Assembly: GCA_964348795.1 (NCBI GenBank) | Contig: CAYGDY010000001.1 | Span: 207,152-271,151 of the forward strand | Direction: 5' to 3' | Length of the DNA: 64,000 bases | Source of the DNA: JADLAT01 sp964348795 | Lineage (GTDB): Bacteria > Pseudomonadota > Alphaproteobacteria > Micavibrionales > Micavibrionaceae | Part shown: positions 57,273-64,000 of the stretch, piece after piece | How the letters are laid out: every line of letters begins with the position of its first letter | Position numbering within the stretch: position 1 is the stretch's first letter | The notes under the pieces: model-generated | Told to the model about the DNA's origin: nothing | Seen by the model: the letters and a program-made list of their open reading frames with translations, nothing else | The model's database searches: none | Position numbers and translations under genes: made by a program

Positions 57273-59450
57273 ATGATGGACTCCGTCATGCCTGATTCGT
57301 CTTCCTCCAACCTGCCTATGAGATCTGCCTTGCCGCTGGATTCCGGCCCTGCGCCTTCTGGTGGCGTGAGTGCGCTCACAAGCCGGATGGCCCCCTATTT
57401 CCGGACGGATGTGATTTTCGCCATTGCGATTATCGTGATCATCATGTTCATGATCCTGCCCATGCCCACCGCCATGCTGGATATGGGGCTGGCGCTGTCC
57501 ATCATGTTTTCCGTGATGATCCTCATGACCGTGATGTTTATCCAAAAGCCCCTTGAATTCTCGACCTTTCCCACAGTTCTGCTGATTGCCACATCTCTCA
57601 GGCTGGGGCTGAACGTGGCCTCAACCCGCCTGATCCTCTCGGGCGGGCAGGACGGGACTGATGCGGCGGGAAAGATTATCGAGGCGTTCGGGACCTTTAT
57701 TATCGGGGATGATTACGTCATTGGCGGGATTGTCTTTGCCATTCTCGTGATCGTGAACTTTGTCGTGATTACGAAGGGTTCGGGCCGGATCGCCGAAGTG
57801 GCCGCACGATTCACCCTCGATGCCATGCCTGGCAAGCAAATGGCGATTGATGCTGATCTGTCTGCCGGTCTGATCTCCGAGGACGAAGCCAAAACCCGCC
57901 GGAAAAATCTGGAGATGGAAAGCACATTCTACGGGGCCATGGACGGCGCGGCGAAATTCGTGCGCGGGGATGCCATTGCGGGCCTTCTGATCACCTTTAT
58001 CAACCTGATCGGCGGGATTATCATCGGGACTGTCTCGCAAGGGATGTCTCTCTCCGAGGCGGCCCAGACTTTTTCGATCCTCACCATCGGGGATGGTCTG
58101 GTCTCTCAGGTGCCGGCGCTGATTGTCTCTGTCGGGGCGGGCTTGCTCGTCTCGAAAGCCGGTGTGGACGGCGCGGCAGACAAGGCGCTTTACGATCAGT
58201 TCAGCGCCTACCCCCGCGCACTCGCCATGAGTTCCGGCCTGATGCTGGTGATGGGGGTCGTCCCGGGTATGCCGGCTTTACCATTCCTGACTCTGGCGCT
58301 GGGCACAGGGGCTATGGCGTGGTTTTCCTTCAAACGACAGGCCGTAGCTGAGGCACAGGCCAAAACCAAGGCCCTCCTCCCCAAGCCAGGCCAGCCAGGC
58401 GGACCGACCATTCCCGAAGAGCCCATTTCCAAGGCGCTGGCCATCGACACGATCCGGCTGGAGCTGGGCTACGGCCTTCTTCCGCTCGTGCAGGGCGAAG
58501 GCGGAAACAAGCTCACGGACCAGATCAAGGGTCTGCGCCGTCAACTGGCGGAGGATATGGGCTACGTCCTGCCCGCCGTGCGGATTCAGGACAATCTCCA
58601 GCTTCCCGCCAATATTTACGTGGTCCGCATCAAGGAAATCGAAGCGGGACGCGGAGATGTCCGGCCCCACATGCTCATGTGTATGGACCCGAACGGCGCA
58701 ACGATTGCCCTGCCCGGGGAAAGCACGACAGAACCCACCTTTGGCCTGCCCGCCATGTGGATAGATGACCAGTATCGCGAGGAAGCCCATTTCAAGGGTT
58801 ACACGGTTGTGGACGCTCCGACGGTTATCACCACCCATATTACAGAGATTATCAAGGACAATATGCCGGATCTCCTGAACTATGCGGAAACCCAGAAGCT
58901 TCTGGACGAATTGCCCAAGGAATATCAAAAGCTGGTCAGCGATGTGATCCCGGGCCAGATCCATGTCGGGGGCTTGCAACGCATTCTCCAGAAACTCCTG
59001 TCGGAGCGGGTCTCCATCCGCGATCTGGCGACCATTCTGGAAGGCGTTGCCGAGGCCGCCGGTTACACCAAAAACATAGGCCACCTGACCGAGCATGTCC
59101 GTTCGCGCCTGTCCCGCCAGCTGTGCGATACCCACACCAATGCTTCAGGTGTCGTCCCGCTGATCACCCTCTCCCCCGACTGGGAACACGCCTTTGCCGG
59201 CGCGCTGGTCGGCGATGGAGAAGACAAGCAACTGGCTATGCCGCCTTCCAGACTTCAGGAATTTATCAGCCTGATCCGTGCCCGTTACGATGAACTTTCG
59301 GCCATGGGGGAAATGCCGGTGCTCCTCACATCTCCCGCCATCCGGCCTTATGTCCGGAGCGTGATCGAGCGTTTCAGGCCCCAAACGGTGGTCCTGTCCC
59401 AGAATGAAATCCACCCCAAAGCGCGGATCAAGACGCTGGGGCAGATATAG
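57273..59450 (+). CDS. flhA: Flagellar export gate protein FlhA
   Basis: Largest export-gate protein, 725 residues. The N-terminal half has about eight membrane helices with the conserved 'FIQKPLEFSTFPTVLLIATS' and 'LRLGLNVASTRLIL', then the FHIPEP region 'RFTLDAMPGKQMAIDADLSA' with 'GLISEDEAKTRRKNLEMEST'. The cytoplasmic ring domain follows ('GYGLLPLVQGEGG', 'VLPAVRIQDNLQLPANIYVV'). The start may be the first or second ATG; the RBS is weak. It is far from flhB but near flhF/flhG, as in polar flagellates. Confidence 0.96.
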   Translation: MMDSVMPDSSSSNLPMRSALPLDSGPAPSGGVSALTSRMAPYFRTDVIFAIAIIVIIMFMILPMPTAMLDMGLALSIMFSVMILMTVMFIQKPLEFSTFPTVLLIATSLRLGLNVASTRLILSGGQDGTDAAGKIIEAFGTFIIGDDYVIGGIVFAILVIVNFVVITKGSGRIAEVAARFTLDAMPGKQMAIDADLSAGLISEDEAKTRRKNLEMESTFYGAMDGAAKFVRGDAIAGLLITFINLIGGIIIGTVSQGMSLSEAAQTFSILTIGDGLVSQVPALIVSVGAGLLVSKAGVDGAADKALYDQFSAYPRALAMSSGLMLVMGVVPGMPALPFLTLALGTGAMAWFSFKRQAVAEAQAKTKALLPKPGQPGGPTIPEEPISKALAIDTIRLELGYGLLPLVQGEGGNKLTDQIKGLRRQLAEDMGYVLPAVRIQDNLQLPANIYVVRIKEIEAGRGDVRPHMLMCMDPNGATIALPGESTTEPTFGLPAMWIDDQYREEAHFKGYTVVDAPTVITTHITEIIKDNMPDLLNYAETQKLLDELPKEYQKLVSDVIPGQIHVGGLQRILQKLLSERVSIRDLATILEGVAEAAGYTKNIGHLTEHVRSRLSRQLCDTHTNASGVVPLITLSPDWEHAFAGALVGDGEDKQLAMPPSRLQEFISLIRARYDELSAMGEMPVLLTSPAIRPYVRSVIERFRPQTVVLSQNEIHPKARIKTLGQI

Positions 59451-59541
59451 CCTTTTCAAATAAGAATCTGTCATGCCCGCGCAAAACGGTCGGTTTGTGG
59501 CTCTTGAAAAACCCTCCATCGAATAAAAATCATTTTCGCGC

Positions 59542-59579
59542 TTGACACTCATTCTCATCTGCCGTACATGAGAATGAGT
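59542..59579 (+). promoter_or_regulatory. Promoter with perfect Fur-like palindrome
   Basis: TTGACA (59542-59547), a 17-base spacer and TACATG (59565-59570). The perfect inverted repeat ACTCATTCTCAT-N9-ATGAGAATGAGT (59547-59579) covers the -10. Half-sites TGAGAAT resemble Fur/iron-regulator boxes. It precedes the cupredoxin/FTR1 pair. Confidence 0.6.
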
Positions 59580-59616
59580 TGCATTTCAAAAATCATTTTC
59601 GGAGTCTGTTACACGC

Positions 59617-59964
59617 ATGCCAATCATCCGTCTCCCTGTTTTGCTTCTCCTCACGCTTCTCACCGCTTCGGGCATGGGACTGCCCCGCGCCGCCCACGCG
59701 GCAGAGGAATTCACCCTCACCATCAAGGATCATACATTCATCCCTGAAACCCTTGAAGTGCCCGCCAATCAAAAAGTGAAGCTCGTGATTATCAATAACG
59801 ACCCCAGCGCGGAGGAGTTTGAAAGCTATGACCTCCACCGCGAGAAAATCGTGCAGGGACACAGTCAGATCACTGTGTTTGTGGGCCCCCTGAAGGCGGG
59901 TTCCTATGCCTATTTCGGAGAATTCCACCAAGACACCGCCAAGGGCACCATTGTTGCAAAATAA
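59617..59964 (+). CDS. Periplasmic cupredoxin-domain protein, iron-uptake partner
   Basis: 115 residues. A signal peptide ('LPVLLLLTLLTASGMGLPRA', then AHA-AEE) precedes a cupredoxin fold. 'FTLTIKDHTFIPETLEVPAN' and 'PSAEEFESYDLHREKIVQGH' match the cupredoxin domain of EfeO-type proteins, and the end is 'GSYAYFGEFHQDTAKGTI'. It lacks the Cys/His set of a type 1 copper site, so it probably binds iron or metal through Glu/Asp/His. It is 9 bp upstream of the FTR1 gene and shares the Fur-like promoter. Confidence 0.88.
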   Translation: MPIIRLPVLLLLTLLTASGMGLPRAAHAAEEFTLTIKDHTFIPETLEVPANQKVKLVIINNDPSAEEFESYDLHREKIVQGHSQITVFVGPLKAGSYAYFGEFHQDTAKGTIVAK

Positions 59965-59973
59965 GGAAAAACC

Positions 59974-61503
59974 ATGTTATCCAGCGCTATCATCATCTTC
60001 CGTGAAGTCTTCGAGATCGTCTTTATCCTCGGGATTATCCTTGCCGCCACGCGAGACCTTCCGCACCGTGCCAAGGCGATTGCCCTGGGCTTTGGCGGCG
60101 GGATTTTCGGCTCCTTTCTGCTGGCACTGTTTGCGGGACAACTTTCCGAAATGGCCGAAGGCATGGGGCAGGAATATTTCAATGCGGGCATTCTCTTTAC
60201 CGCCTCAGCCTTTATCGGCTGGACGGTCCTGTGGATGAAGCGTCACGGGCGGGAGATGAAGGGGAAATTCCAGAAACTGGGTCAGGACGTTGCAGAAGGC
60301 GGCACCCCCCTGCTCTTTCTCTCTCTTGTGATCGCGCTCACCCTCCTGCGGGAAGGGTCCGAAATTGTCCTATTTTCCTACGGCATGCTGGCCTCGGGGC
60401 AAACCCTTTCTGCTCTTTTGACAGGTGGTACCATAGGGCTTTTGGGCGGCGCGCTCACGGGTACGCTCCTGTATCTGGGCCTGATCCGTCTTTCCACACG
60501 CTATTTCTTCCGCGTGACGGGTGGCCTCTTGATGCTTCTGGTCGCGGGGATGATGACACAGGGAGTGGGATTTCTCACGGCGGCAGGCGCCTTCGACAGT
60601 CTGGCCTTCCCCGTGTGGGACAGTGCATGGCTGATCGGAGAGGACAGCATCGCAGGCCAAACCCTGCACGCCCTGATCGGCTACACCGCGCAACCGTCTG
60701 CCATTCAACTCATTGTTTACGCTCTGACCATAGGAACCCTCGTCATGCTTATGAATTTCTCACAAATCAAAGGGGCCTTGGCCGTCTTTGCCGTCATCGG
60801 CACCGTTTGTGTCCTTATACCCTCATCCGCGCACGCCACCAAAACAGTTTACAGCCCGTATGTCGAAGAGGGCGAACTGGAACTGGAGTGGAAGGGGGGC
60901 TATACCATTGACGATGACTCCGACACGGACGGCGCATGGAAACAGAAACTCGCAATCGGCTACGGTTTTACGCCCTTTTGGTTCAGCGAGATCTACGGCG
61001 AAGTCGAAAAAGAAGGCGAATCCGGTGCCGATCCTGATTTTACAGCGCTGGAATGGGAAAACCGCTTCCAGATCACCCAGCCCGGGGAATATTTTGTCGA
61101 TGTTGGTGCGCTTGCGGCACTGGAACGCAATACAGCCGGCGGCGCGGACAAGGGGGAAGTCGGCCTTCTTCTGGCCAAGGATACCGGCGCTTTCAGTCAC
61201 ACCGCCAATGTCATCGCAGAGCGTGAATTCGGAGAGGAATCCAGCGATGACACAGAAGTGGAGTTTGCATGGAACAGCCGCTATCGTTTCAATCCGGCCT
61301 TCGAGCCTGGCGTTGAACTTTACAGCGGTTTTGGATCCTTGAGCGATGGGTCTTCCTTTGACGAAGACTCTCACCAGATAGGGCTCGTTGCACAGGGCAA
61401 GATTGGTGCGGTCAAATACAATGCCGGATATTTGTTTGGCCTTTCCGATTCAGCGCCCGATGGACAGGTCAAAGCCATACTGGAATACGAGCGGCATTTT
61501 TAA
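59974..61503 (+). CDS. FTR1-family iron permease fused to a beta-rich C-terminal domain
   Basis: 509 residues in two parts. Residues 1-262 are a seven-helix FTR1/EfeU permease with both iron-transit motifs, 'REVFE' (10-14) and 'REGSE' (126-130). Residues about 265-288 are a second hydrophobic stretch, 'ALAVFAVIGTVCVLIPSSAHA', followed by Thr-Lys, which looks exactly like a signal peptide with a type I cleavage site. Residues 289-509 alternate charged/aromatic and small residues ('GYGFTPFWFSEIYGEVEKEG'), typical of outer-membrane beta-strands, and end in 'ILEYERHF' with a C-terminal Phe. No frameshift is visible. The fusion is the odd feature. Membrane insertion followed by signal cleavage is an inference. 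Confidence 0.88.
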   Translation: MLSSAIIIFREVFEIVFILGIILAATRDLPHRAKAIALGFGGGIFGSFLLALFAGQLSEMAEGMGQEYFNAGILFTASAFIGWTVLWMKRHGREMKGKFQKLGQDVAEGGTPLLFLSLVIALTLLREGSEIVLFSYGMLASGQTLSALLTGGTIGLLGGALTGTLLYLGLIRLSTRYFFRVTGGLLMLLVAGMMTQGVGFLTAAGAFDSLAFPVWDSAWLIGEDSIAGQTLHALIGYTAQPSAIQLIVYALTIGTLVMLMNFSQIKGALAVFAVIGTVCVLIPSSAHATKTVYSPYVEEGELELEWKGGYTIDDDSDTDGAWKQKLAIGYGFTPFWFSEIYGEVEKEGESGADPDFTALEWENRFQITQPGEYFVDVGALAALERNTAGGADKGEVGLLLAKDTGAFSHTANVIAEREFGEESSDDTEVEFAWNSRYRFNPAFEPGVELYSGFGSLSDGSSFDEDSHQIGLVAQGKIGAVKYNAGYLFGLSDSAPDGQVKAILEYERHF

Positions 61504-61640
61504 CAGCACCCTTCTTTGCCACCCTCTCGCAAAATTATCCCCAGATTCCGCAAAATAAGTGGTATTTTTCCTTTTGTATTCTGGTATGATGACGGGATGT
61601 TCATTATACTTGGTCACCAGAGAATCCACAGTACGAAGCC

Positions 61641-62744
61641 ATGCGGCTAAAATCTTTTTATGCGAGAACCATGACCGAAGCGATGCAAATGGTCCGTAAC
61701 ACACTGGGCGAGGATGCCATCATCGTTGCCACCCGTGAAGAACAGGGTGGCAAGGCCGTGCGCGTGACGGCGGCGATTGATCCCGCCTCGTATGACGAAC
61801 GGGATTTCGGGGCGCAGGACCGTTCTGCAGGAAAACGGGTGCCCGCCTTTGAAGTCGGGGGACGGACGCAGGCCGCGACCGCCGAGACATGGCTTCAATA
61901 TGACGAGGAACAGGACGAATCTGCCGTGGCGGAAGAGATCACCGATGCCATGCTCCGGCACGCTGTGCCCGAAGATGTCATGGACCATATTTTATCCTGC
62001 GCCACAGTCATTGGCTTTGAACAGTCCGGCGTGGCGCTCGTTGCGGCAATCGAGCATCTCTTCCAGTTCACGCCGCTCCCCACCACACCACAAAACAAAC
62101 CTCTTTTGTTTGTCGGCCCCCCGGGAAGCGGCAAAACACTCGCCGTTGCGAAAGTCGCCACCAGAGCCACAATGAATGGCCTGACTGTCGGTGTCATTAC
62201 GACCGATACCGTGCGGGCGGGTGGCGTGGAACAGCTTCAAGCCTTTACACGACTGTTGCGGATCGATCTCAAAAAAGCCGATAATCCCCTTGCGCTCAGG
62301 GATGAAATCTCTGCCCTGCACGCCTGTGACCAGATCCTGATTGATACGGCAGGGATCAATCCGTTCCACACGGACGATATCAAAATACTGGCCCGCCTGA
62401 TCGGGGCCGGAGACCTGACCCCTACCCTAGTTCTGCCCGCCGGACTCGATGCCGAGGAATCAGGGGAAACCGCCCGCGTCTTTTCCACCATCGGGGTTTC
62501 CTCCCTGCTTCCCACTCGCATGGATGTCGCCCGTAGACTGGGAGGGCTTCTCTCTGCCGCACATCATGGCGGCATGCATTTCAGTGAAGGGTCCAACACT
62601 GCCCGCATCGCAGAGGGGTTGTTTACCCTGACACCCAAAACACTTTCCCAGCTTCTCATGCCCGCCGCTTTTCGCGGACATTCTTCAGCCACCCGTGAAA
62701 AGCACACCGCACCGTCCCCTCACAAAACAGGAACGCGTCAATGA
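61641..62744 (+). CDS. flhF: Flagellar SRP-type GTPase FlhF
   Basis: Positions polar flagella. 367 residues. An N-terminal basic domain 'MRLKSFYARTMTEAMQMVRN' is followed by the GTPase domain with the P-loop 'FVGPPGSGKTLAVAKVA' near 158, 'GVITTDTVRAGGVEQL' and 'QILIDTAGINPFHTDDI'. The usual TKxD base-specificity motif looks like 'TRMD' ('LPTRMDVARRLGG'). The stop overlaps flhG by four bases (ATGA). The upstream 137 bp are AT-rich; a promoter is likely, but no clear -35 is seen. Confidence 0.93.
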   Translation: MRLKSFYARTMTEAMQMVRNTLGEDAIIVATREEQGGKAVRVTAAIDPASYDERDFGAQDRSAGKRVPAFEVGGRTQAATAETWLQYDEEQDESAVAEEITDAMLRHAVPEDVMDHILSCATVIGFEQSGVALVAAIEHLFQFTPLPTTPQNKPLLFVGPPGSGKTLAVAKVATRATMNGLTVGVITTDTVRAGGVEQLQAFTRLLRIDLKKADNPLALRDEISALHACDQILIDTAGINPFHTDDIKILARLIGAGDLTPTLVLPAGLDAEESGETARVFSTIGVSSLLPTRMDVARRLGGLLSAAHHGGMHFSEGSNTARIAEGLFTLTPKTLSQLLMPAAFRGHSSATREKHTAPSPHKTGTRQ

Positions 62745-63583
62745 CCGAAACAACCATGGAAAACACCACACTGCATGCGGCGTCTCCCGATCTGCCGAGC
62801 TTCCGGCGTGCAACAAACATGCTGGCGGTGGCCTCCGGCAAAGGCGGTGTCGGGAAAACATGGTTTTCCATTACGCTGGCCAACGCGCTGGCGCGCATGG
62901 GGAAGAAAGTTCTGCTCTTTGATGGGGATCTGGGGCTGGCGAACGTGGATGTCCAGCTTGGCTTGATGCCCAAGCGGGATTTGAATGATGTTATTCGGGG
63001 GCGCCTTTCTCTGGACAAGGTTGTCCAGCGCTTTGAAGAAGGCCATTTCGATATTGTGGCGGGCCGTTCGGGGCAAGCCTCCCTGTCGGCCCTGCCCTCC
63101 CAGCGTCTGGCCCATTTGCGGGACCAGCTTCTGGAAGTCTCCGGAGAGTACGATATCGTGATTGCCGATCTGGGCGCCGGTGTGGACCGGACAGTCCGGA
63201 TGCTCTCGGCCACCGCCACCCGCACCATGCTGATCACCACGGACGAACCTACTTCCCTGACCGATGCCTACGCCTTTATCAAGCTGGGGAATGCGGCAGG
63301 CCTCTCCAAGAACATCAGCATCGTTGTGAATATGGCCTCGACCGAGATGGAAGGCGAAAAAACCTACAAAACTCTTTTGAAGGCCTGCGAAAATTTCCTG
63401 CGCCTGCGCCCGCCTCTGGCCGGATTGATCCGTGTCGATCCCAAGGTCAAGGAAAGCATCCGGCACCAGACACCGATTCTGATCCGTTCTCCCAATACGC
63501 AGGCGGCGGAGGATGTAGAAAAAATTGCAAAATTTGTCTGGCGTTCCATGGCAGAGGCACAAAAAATTGCCTTGGGGGGGTAA
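62741..63583 (+). CDS. flhG: MinD-like ATPase FlhG (FleN)
   Basis: Controls flagellar number together with FlhF. 280 residues, deviant Walker A 'ASGKGGVGKTWFSITLANAL' at 31-50, 'LLFDGDLGLANVDVQLGLMP' and 'YDIVIADLGAGVDRTVRMLS'. The FlhG-type N-terminus before the P-loop is short (about 30 residues). It is coupled to flhF by overlapping start and stop. No FliA (sigma-28) gene follows, and a class C repeat comes next. Confidence 0.94.
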   Translation: MTETTMENTTLHAASPDLPSFRRATNMLAVASGKGGVGKTWFSITLANALARMGKKVLLFDGDLGLANVDVQLGLMPKRDLNDVIRGRLSLDKVVQRFEEGHFDIVAGRSGQASLSALPSQRLAHLRDQLLEVSGEYDIVIADLGAGVDRTVRMLSATATRTMLITTDEPTSLTDAYAFIKLGNAAGLSKNISIVVNMASTEMEGEKTYKTLLKACENFLRLRPPLAGLIRVDPKVKESIRHQTPILIRSPNTQAAEDVEKIAKFVWRSMAEAQKIALGG

Positions 63584-63591
63584 CCTTTTTC

Positions 63592-63640
63592 GTCATCCCG
63601 TTGGTATTTTGCGAAGCAAAATTCACACAAACGGGATCCA
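63592..63640. repeat. 49-bp nested palindromic repeat, copy 2
   Basis: Inner ATTTTGC-GAA-GCAAAAT and outer ATCCCGTT/AACGGGAT. Only three differences from 5469-5517. Confidence 0.85.
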
Positions 63641-63752
63641 GAAAAGAGAACGGCTTTGCCGCTCACCTTATGGACCACAGCGCCATCAGCTTGGCTTCGC
63701 CTGCATAGCGGGGGGGTAACGGTTTGTTATATGGAAGGACTTTACAAACATC

Positions 63753-64000
63753 ATGCTCAAAAAAATCCAGGATAAAACAGAAATAGAACGGGCTATCCTC
63801 CTGACCATTCTGGTGGCATCGCTCGGTTATTTTGTCGATATTTTCGATCTTCTGCTGTTCAGTATTGTACGGGTGACAAGTCTCAAGGATCTGGGCGTGC
63901 CGGACTCCGCGCTCTTGTCCAACGGGGTATTTCTGATTAACGTCCAGATGGCAGGCCTTCTGATCGGCGGGCTGGTCTGGGGGGTATGGGGCGACCGCAT
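63753..64000 (+). CDS. Major facilitator superfamily transporter, 3' truncated by window edge
   Basis: The first 82 codons of a transporter. It starts 'MLKKIQDKTEIERAILLTIL', continues into the first membrane helix ('LVASLGYFVDIFDLLLFSIV') and the second ('VQMAGLLIGGLVWGVWGDR'). The Gly-x-Trp-Gly-Asp-Arg loop between helices 2 and 3 is the MFS signature. The Asp in helix 1 (GYFVDIFDL) suggests the sugar/metabolite:H+ group. The RBS 'AAGGA' is about 13 bases upstream, rather far. The end lies outside the window. Confidence 0.85.
   Translation, partial: MLKKIQDKTEIERAILLTILVASLGYFVDIFDLLLFSIVRVTSLKDLGVPDSALLSNGVFLINVQMAGLLIGGLVWGVWGDR

Overview
The window is about 64 kb of a motile alphaproteobacterial chromosome. 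The evidence is a CcrM-type methyltransferase, a full-length CckA hybrid kinase, a perfect CtrA-type box (TTAA-N7-TTAA), an F0 operon with a split b/b' stalk and no F1 genes beside it, the DUF6468/MotE/FliL/FliM flagellar order, and an IspG (MEP pathway) gene. The order mutY / DUF721 / DsbA-like / smc is also typical of alphaproteobacteria. A deep-branching or Micavibrio/Rhodospirillales-like relative is possible, but the sequence alone does not settle it. No rRNA, transposase, integrase or CRISPR array was seen.

Layout. 1-10 kb: the end of ccrM, an exported protein, mutY, a DUF721 protein, efp, an inositol-monophosphatase gene, an OmpA-like fragment, a DsbA-like protein and smc. 10-12.6 kb: F0 ATP synthase (atpI, B, E, b', b). 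12.6-15.9 kb: DUF2059 protein, ssb, a GST, a small acidic protein and a VapBC-like toxin-antitoxin pair. 15.9-26.5 kb: uvrA, a tRNA with a CAT anticodon, an ATPase/TOPRIM nuclease-like gene just behind rpoD, then rpoD, dnaG, small unknown ORFs and an Lrp regulator. 26.6-37.7 kb: ELM1-like, trxB, LysR, an sRNA candidate, an unknown 337-aa protein, aspC, amgK, cckA and a TPP enzyme. 37.8-50.8 kb: flagellar and chemotaxis block (flhB, fliR, fliQ, fliE, flgC, flgB, an flhX-like gene, fliO, fliP, a TPR protein, cheZ, cheY, motE, a DUF6468 gene, fliM, fliL). 50.9-55.5 kb: tRNA-Asp, ald, gabD, an 81-aa gene, ispG and tRNA-Val. 55.8-64 kb: a large unknown protein behind a CtrA box, flhA, an iron-uptake pair (cupredoxin plus FTR1), flhF, flhG and the start of an MFS transporter.

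How it fits together. CcrM, CckA and the CtrA-type box point to a conserved alphaproteobacterial cell-cycle circuit, which classically also times flagellar genes. The export gate (FliOPQR, FlhAB), rod genes, switch protein FliM, FliL, MotE, CheY/CheZ and FlhF/FlhG suggest polar, chemotactic swimming.

The most unusual content is of three kinds. First, many short palindromic repeats lie between genes, and several have entered genes in frame (two in uvrA, two in amgK). Second, an FTR1 iron permease is fused to a C-terminal domain that looks like an exported, beta-strand-rich barrel, with a signal-peptide-like junction. Third, an OLD-like ATPase/TOPRIM gene sits directly behind rpoD. Starts were moved inward from the longest ORF wherever a ribosome-binding site, family alignment or repeat boundary favoured it.
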